From contig CBFHJA010000002.1 of assembly GCA_965656085.1 (NCBI GenBank), positions 62,001 through 126,000 on the forward strand: a DNA stretch of 64,000 bases. Direction: 5' to 3'. Below are positions 61,901 through 64,000 of the stretch, in pieces (the first letter of the stretch is position 1; the number at the start of each line of letters is the position of its first letter). Source of the stretch: Aliishimia sp965656085. Its GTDB lineage: Bacteria > Pseudomonadota > Alphaproteobacteria > Rhodobacterales > Rhodobacteraceae. The notes under the pieces are model-generated. The model did no database searches. It worked only from the letters and a program-made list of their open reading frames with translations, and had not been told where the DNA came from. The position numbers and the translations under genes were made by a program.

Positions 61901-62191
61901 ATGGCGGATCAAACCATCAACAAAACATCGAGCAAGGCGAAAGAAGATGGCGCCGGGTATTGGGCCGCCAATATTCGCATCATCCTGATCAGCCTTGTGA
62001 TTTGGGCCACCGTGTCCTTCGGCTTCGGCATTCTGCTACGGCCTCTGCTCTCGGGCATCGAAGTCGGCGGCACAGACCTCGGCTTCTGGTTCGCACAGCA
62101 AGGCTCGATCCTTGTCTTTCTGGGCCTGATCTTCTTCTACGCATGGCGGATGAACAAGCTCGACAAAGAATTTGGCGTCGAGGAGGACTAA
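61901..62191 (+). CDS. DUF4212 protein, small subunit of sodium/substrate symporter
   Basis: A 96-residue protein with two membrane helices (IRIILISLVIWATVSFGFGI and GFWFAQQGSILVFLGLIFFY) and a charged C terminus. DUF4212 proteins are found immediately upstream of VC2705-type sodium:solute symporters and are thought to be their small subunit. AAAGGAGGAG precedes the ATG, and the symporter gene follows after three bases. Confidence 0.9.
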   Translation: MADQTINKTSSKAKEDGAGYWAANIRIILISLVIWATVSFGFGILLRPLLSGIEVGGTDLGFWFAQQGSILVFLGLIFFYAWRMNKLDKEFGVEED

Positions 62192-62194
62192 ACC

Positions 62195-63979
62195 GTGGAT
62201 CAGTTTACAATCAACCTGCTCTTTGTGGGCGCGTCCTTTGCGCTCTACATCGGCATCGCCGTGTGGGCCCGTGCGGGCTCCACATCTGAATTCTACGCCG
62301 CTGGCCGGGGCGTTCACCCTGTTACCAACGGCATGGCCACGGCGGCGGACTGGATGTCTGCGGCCTCGTTCATCTCGATGGCGGGCCTCATCGCCTTCAC
62401 CGGCTATGACAACTCCTCCTTTCTGATGGGTTGGACCGGCGGCTACGTTCTGCTCGCCCTGCTGCTCGCGCCTTACCTGCGCAAGTTCGGCAAGTTCACT
62501 GTCTCCGAGTTCATCGGCGACCGCTTCTACTCTCCGACAGCCCGTATGGTGGCTGTGATCTGTCTGATCGTGGCCTCGACCACCTACGTGATCGGTCAGA
62601 TGACAGGCGTTGGCGTGGCGTTCGGCCGCTTCCTCGAAGTCAGCAACACGGCTGGTCTGCTGATCGGCGCCTGTGTGGTGTTCGCCTACGCGGTGTTCGG
62701 CGGCATGAAAGGTGTGACCTACACCCAGGTTGCGCAATACTGCGTGCTGATCATGGCCTACACCATCCCGGCGATCTTCATCTCGCTGCAACTGACGGGC
62801 ACGCCGGTTCCGGCGCTGGGTCTGTTCGGTGATCACGTGGCCTCCGGTGAGCCGCTGCTCCAGAAGCTGGACCAGATCGTCTCTGAGCTGGGCTTCAACG
62901 AGTACACCGCCCACCACGCGGACACGCTGAACATGGTTCTGTTCACCCTGTCCCTGATGATCGGGACCGCGGGTCTGCCCCACGTCATCATGCGCTTCTT
63001 CACCGTGCCCAAAGTGTCTGACGCACGTTGGTCCGCAGGGTGGACGCTGGTCTTCATCGCTCTGCTGTACCTCACAGCCCCGGCTGTTGGTGCGATGGCG
63101 CGGATGAACATCACGGAAATGATGTGGCCTGAAGGCACGAGCGGTGCGGCTGTTTCGGTCGAGCAGATCGAGAACGATGCACGCTACGACTGGATGAAAA
63201 CTTGGGAGAAAACCGGTCTGCTGGGCTGGGAAGACAAGAACGGCGACGGCAAGATTGCATACTTCAACGACAAGGATGCAGACACCGTTGCGAAGATGGA
63301 AGCGGCTGGCTGGGGCTCTGAGAACGAGCTGACCAACTTCAACCGTGACATCCTCGTTCTGGCCAACCCGGAAATCGCGAACCTGCCCTCTTGGGTGATT
63401 GGCCTCGTAGCTGCTGGCGGTCTCGCCGCTGCGCTCTCCACGGCTGCCGGTCTGCTGCTCGCGATCTCCTCGGCTGTGTCCCACGACCTCATCAAAGGCC
63501 AGCTGAACCCGGGTATCTCGGAAAAAGGCGAGCTTTTGTCGGCGCGGATTGCCATGGCGGTTGCCATCGCGGTTGCGACCTATCTGGGGCTCAATCCTCC
63601 GGGCTTCGCAGCGCAAACCGTGGCTCTGGCCTTTGGCCTCGCGGCAGCGTCGATCTTCCCGGCACTGATGATGGGCATCTTCACGAAGGTGAACAACAAA
63701 GGCGCCGTGGCAGGGATGCTCGCAGGTCTGATCGTGACGCTGGTCTACATCTTCCTGCACAAGGGCTGGTTCTTCATCCCCGACACGAACAGCTTCTCCG
63801 ACGCTGATCCGCTGCTCGGCACGATCAAGTCCACCTCCTTCGGGGCTATCGGTGCGATGATCAACTTCGCGGTTGCCTTCACGGTCTCCCGTGCCACCGC
63901 TCCGATCCCGCAAGAGATCGAAGATCTGGTGGAAAGCGTGCGGATCCCCGCAGGGGCCGGGACAGCGGTTGACCACTAA
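62195..63979 (+). CDS. Sodium:solute symporter (acetate/monocarboxylate, VC2705 type)
   Basis: A 594-residue transporter of the SSS family with about 13 membrane helices. FYAAGRGVHPVTNGMATAAD, the sodium-site region SLMIGTAGLPHVIMRFFTV, and AALSTAAGLLLAISSAVSHD are the diagnostic stretches. The start is GTG 62195 with AGGAGG eight bases upstream. A hydrophilic insertion (around residues 325-385) is typical of this subtype. Location after acs-adk suggests acetate uptake (ActP-like), but other monocarboxylates are possible. Confidence 0.9.
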   Translation: MDQFTINLLFVGASFALYIGIAVWARAGSTSEFYAAGRGVHPVTNGMATAADWMSAASFISMAGLIAFTGYDNSSFLMGWTGGYVLLALLLAPYLRKFGKFTVSEFIGDRFYSPTARMVAVICLIVASTTYVIGQMTGVGVAFGRFLEVSNTAGLLIGACVVFAYAVFGGMKGVTYTQVAQYCVLIMAYTIPAIFISLQLTGTPVPALGLFGDHVASGEPLLQKLDQIVSELGFNEYTAHHADTLNMVLFTLSLMIGTAGLPHVIMRFFTVPKVSDARWSAGWTLVFIALLYLTAPAVGAMARMNITEMMWPEGTSGAAVSVEQIENDARYDWMKTWEKTGLLGWEDKNGDGKIAYFNDKDADTVAKMEAAGWGSENELTNFNRDILVLANPEIANLPSWVIGLVAAGGLAAALSTAAGLLLAISSAVSHDLIKGQLNPGISEKGELLSARIAMAVAIAVATYLGLNPPGFAAQTVALAFGLAAASIFPALMMGIFTKVNNKGAVAGMLAGLIVTLVYIFLHKGWFFIPDTNSFSDADPLLGTIKSTSFGAIGAMINFAVAFTVSRATAPIPQEIEDLVESVRIPAGAGTAVDH

Positions 63980-64000
63980 GACACCATCAGGGCCGGCGGC

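Noticed and set aside
62036..63976. 646-codon minus-strand frame opposite the symporter gene
   Set aside because: Mirror frame of a hydrophobic gene, giving charged His/Gln/Arg-rich nonsense.

Overview
The window is about 64 kb of a GC-rich alphaproteobacterial chromosome, almost certainly from the Rhodobacterales (Roseobacter clade). I infer this from gene order and protein character: the rho-mnmE-mnmG-rsmG-parA-parB block facing maf-aroE-coaE-dnaQ-secB across an origin-like gap, the regB-senC-regA-ahcY neighbourhood, the hemD/mitofilin/HemY trio, and addAB with amgK-murU. No rRNA operon, CRISPR array, transposase or prophage is visible, and there is one tRNA gene, tRNA-Thr(CGT). Part 1 (1-16 kb) is the chromosome-maintenance core. 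The rph end, rdgB and hemW converge on parB-parA-rsmG-mnmG-mnmE-rho-hemJ. Two perfect parS sites lie inside the first codons of rsmG and mnmG. The 402-bp gap between hemJ and maf carries an AT-rich stretch and DnaA-box-like sites and is my oriC candidate. Then come maf-aroE-coaE-dnaQ, secB, fxsA, and a Tim44-like/mltA/smr run.

16-43.7 kb is mostly housekeeping. It holds an MFS transporter, a lipoprotein hydrolase, the HslVU protease, thioredoxin, AddAB recombination-repair, MurNAc recycling (amgK/murU), tsaE, a PAS protein, and the redox-responsive RegB/RegA system with the copper chaperone SenC. These are followed by GNAT and HD proteins, ahcY, DUF2853, an EVE-YciI-gpsA-tsaD operon, and hemD-mitofilin-hemY. 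A possible structured small RNA with a strong terminator sits near 37.4 kb.

43.9-58.8 kb is the accessory-looking part. A 959-residue acidic protein, probably exported, ends in repeated lectin-like modules. Next is a set of genes around a Crp/Fnr-type regulator: universal stress protein, OmpR-type response regulator, hybrid histidine kinase, host-attachment-like protein, site-2 protease with CBS domains, and a Ca2+/Na+-antiporter-like protein. Four FNR/FixK-type palindromes (TTGAT-N4-[AG]TCAA or one step away) lie in front of these genes and of a helix-hairpin-helix protein, suggesting one low-oxygen regulon. Nearby is a three-gene operon of a DUF1989 (urea-carboxylase-associated) protein, a yeast-Fcy1-like cytosine deaminase and an arginase-family ureohydrolase, which looks like an uncharacterised nitrogen-salvage route. 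Several intergenic repeats occur here, including a 105-bp two-hairpin element whose ends supply the stop codons of both neighbouring genes.

58.8-64 kb is an acetate module: acs, a linked adenylate kinase, a DUF4212 small subunit and a sodium:solute symporter. Starts were trimmed where the longest reading frame ran into a neighbour and an internal start with a ribosome-binding site or the family's normal N terminus was evident. Functions come from motif recognition by eye; no database search was run.
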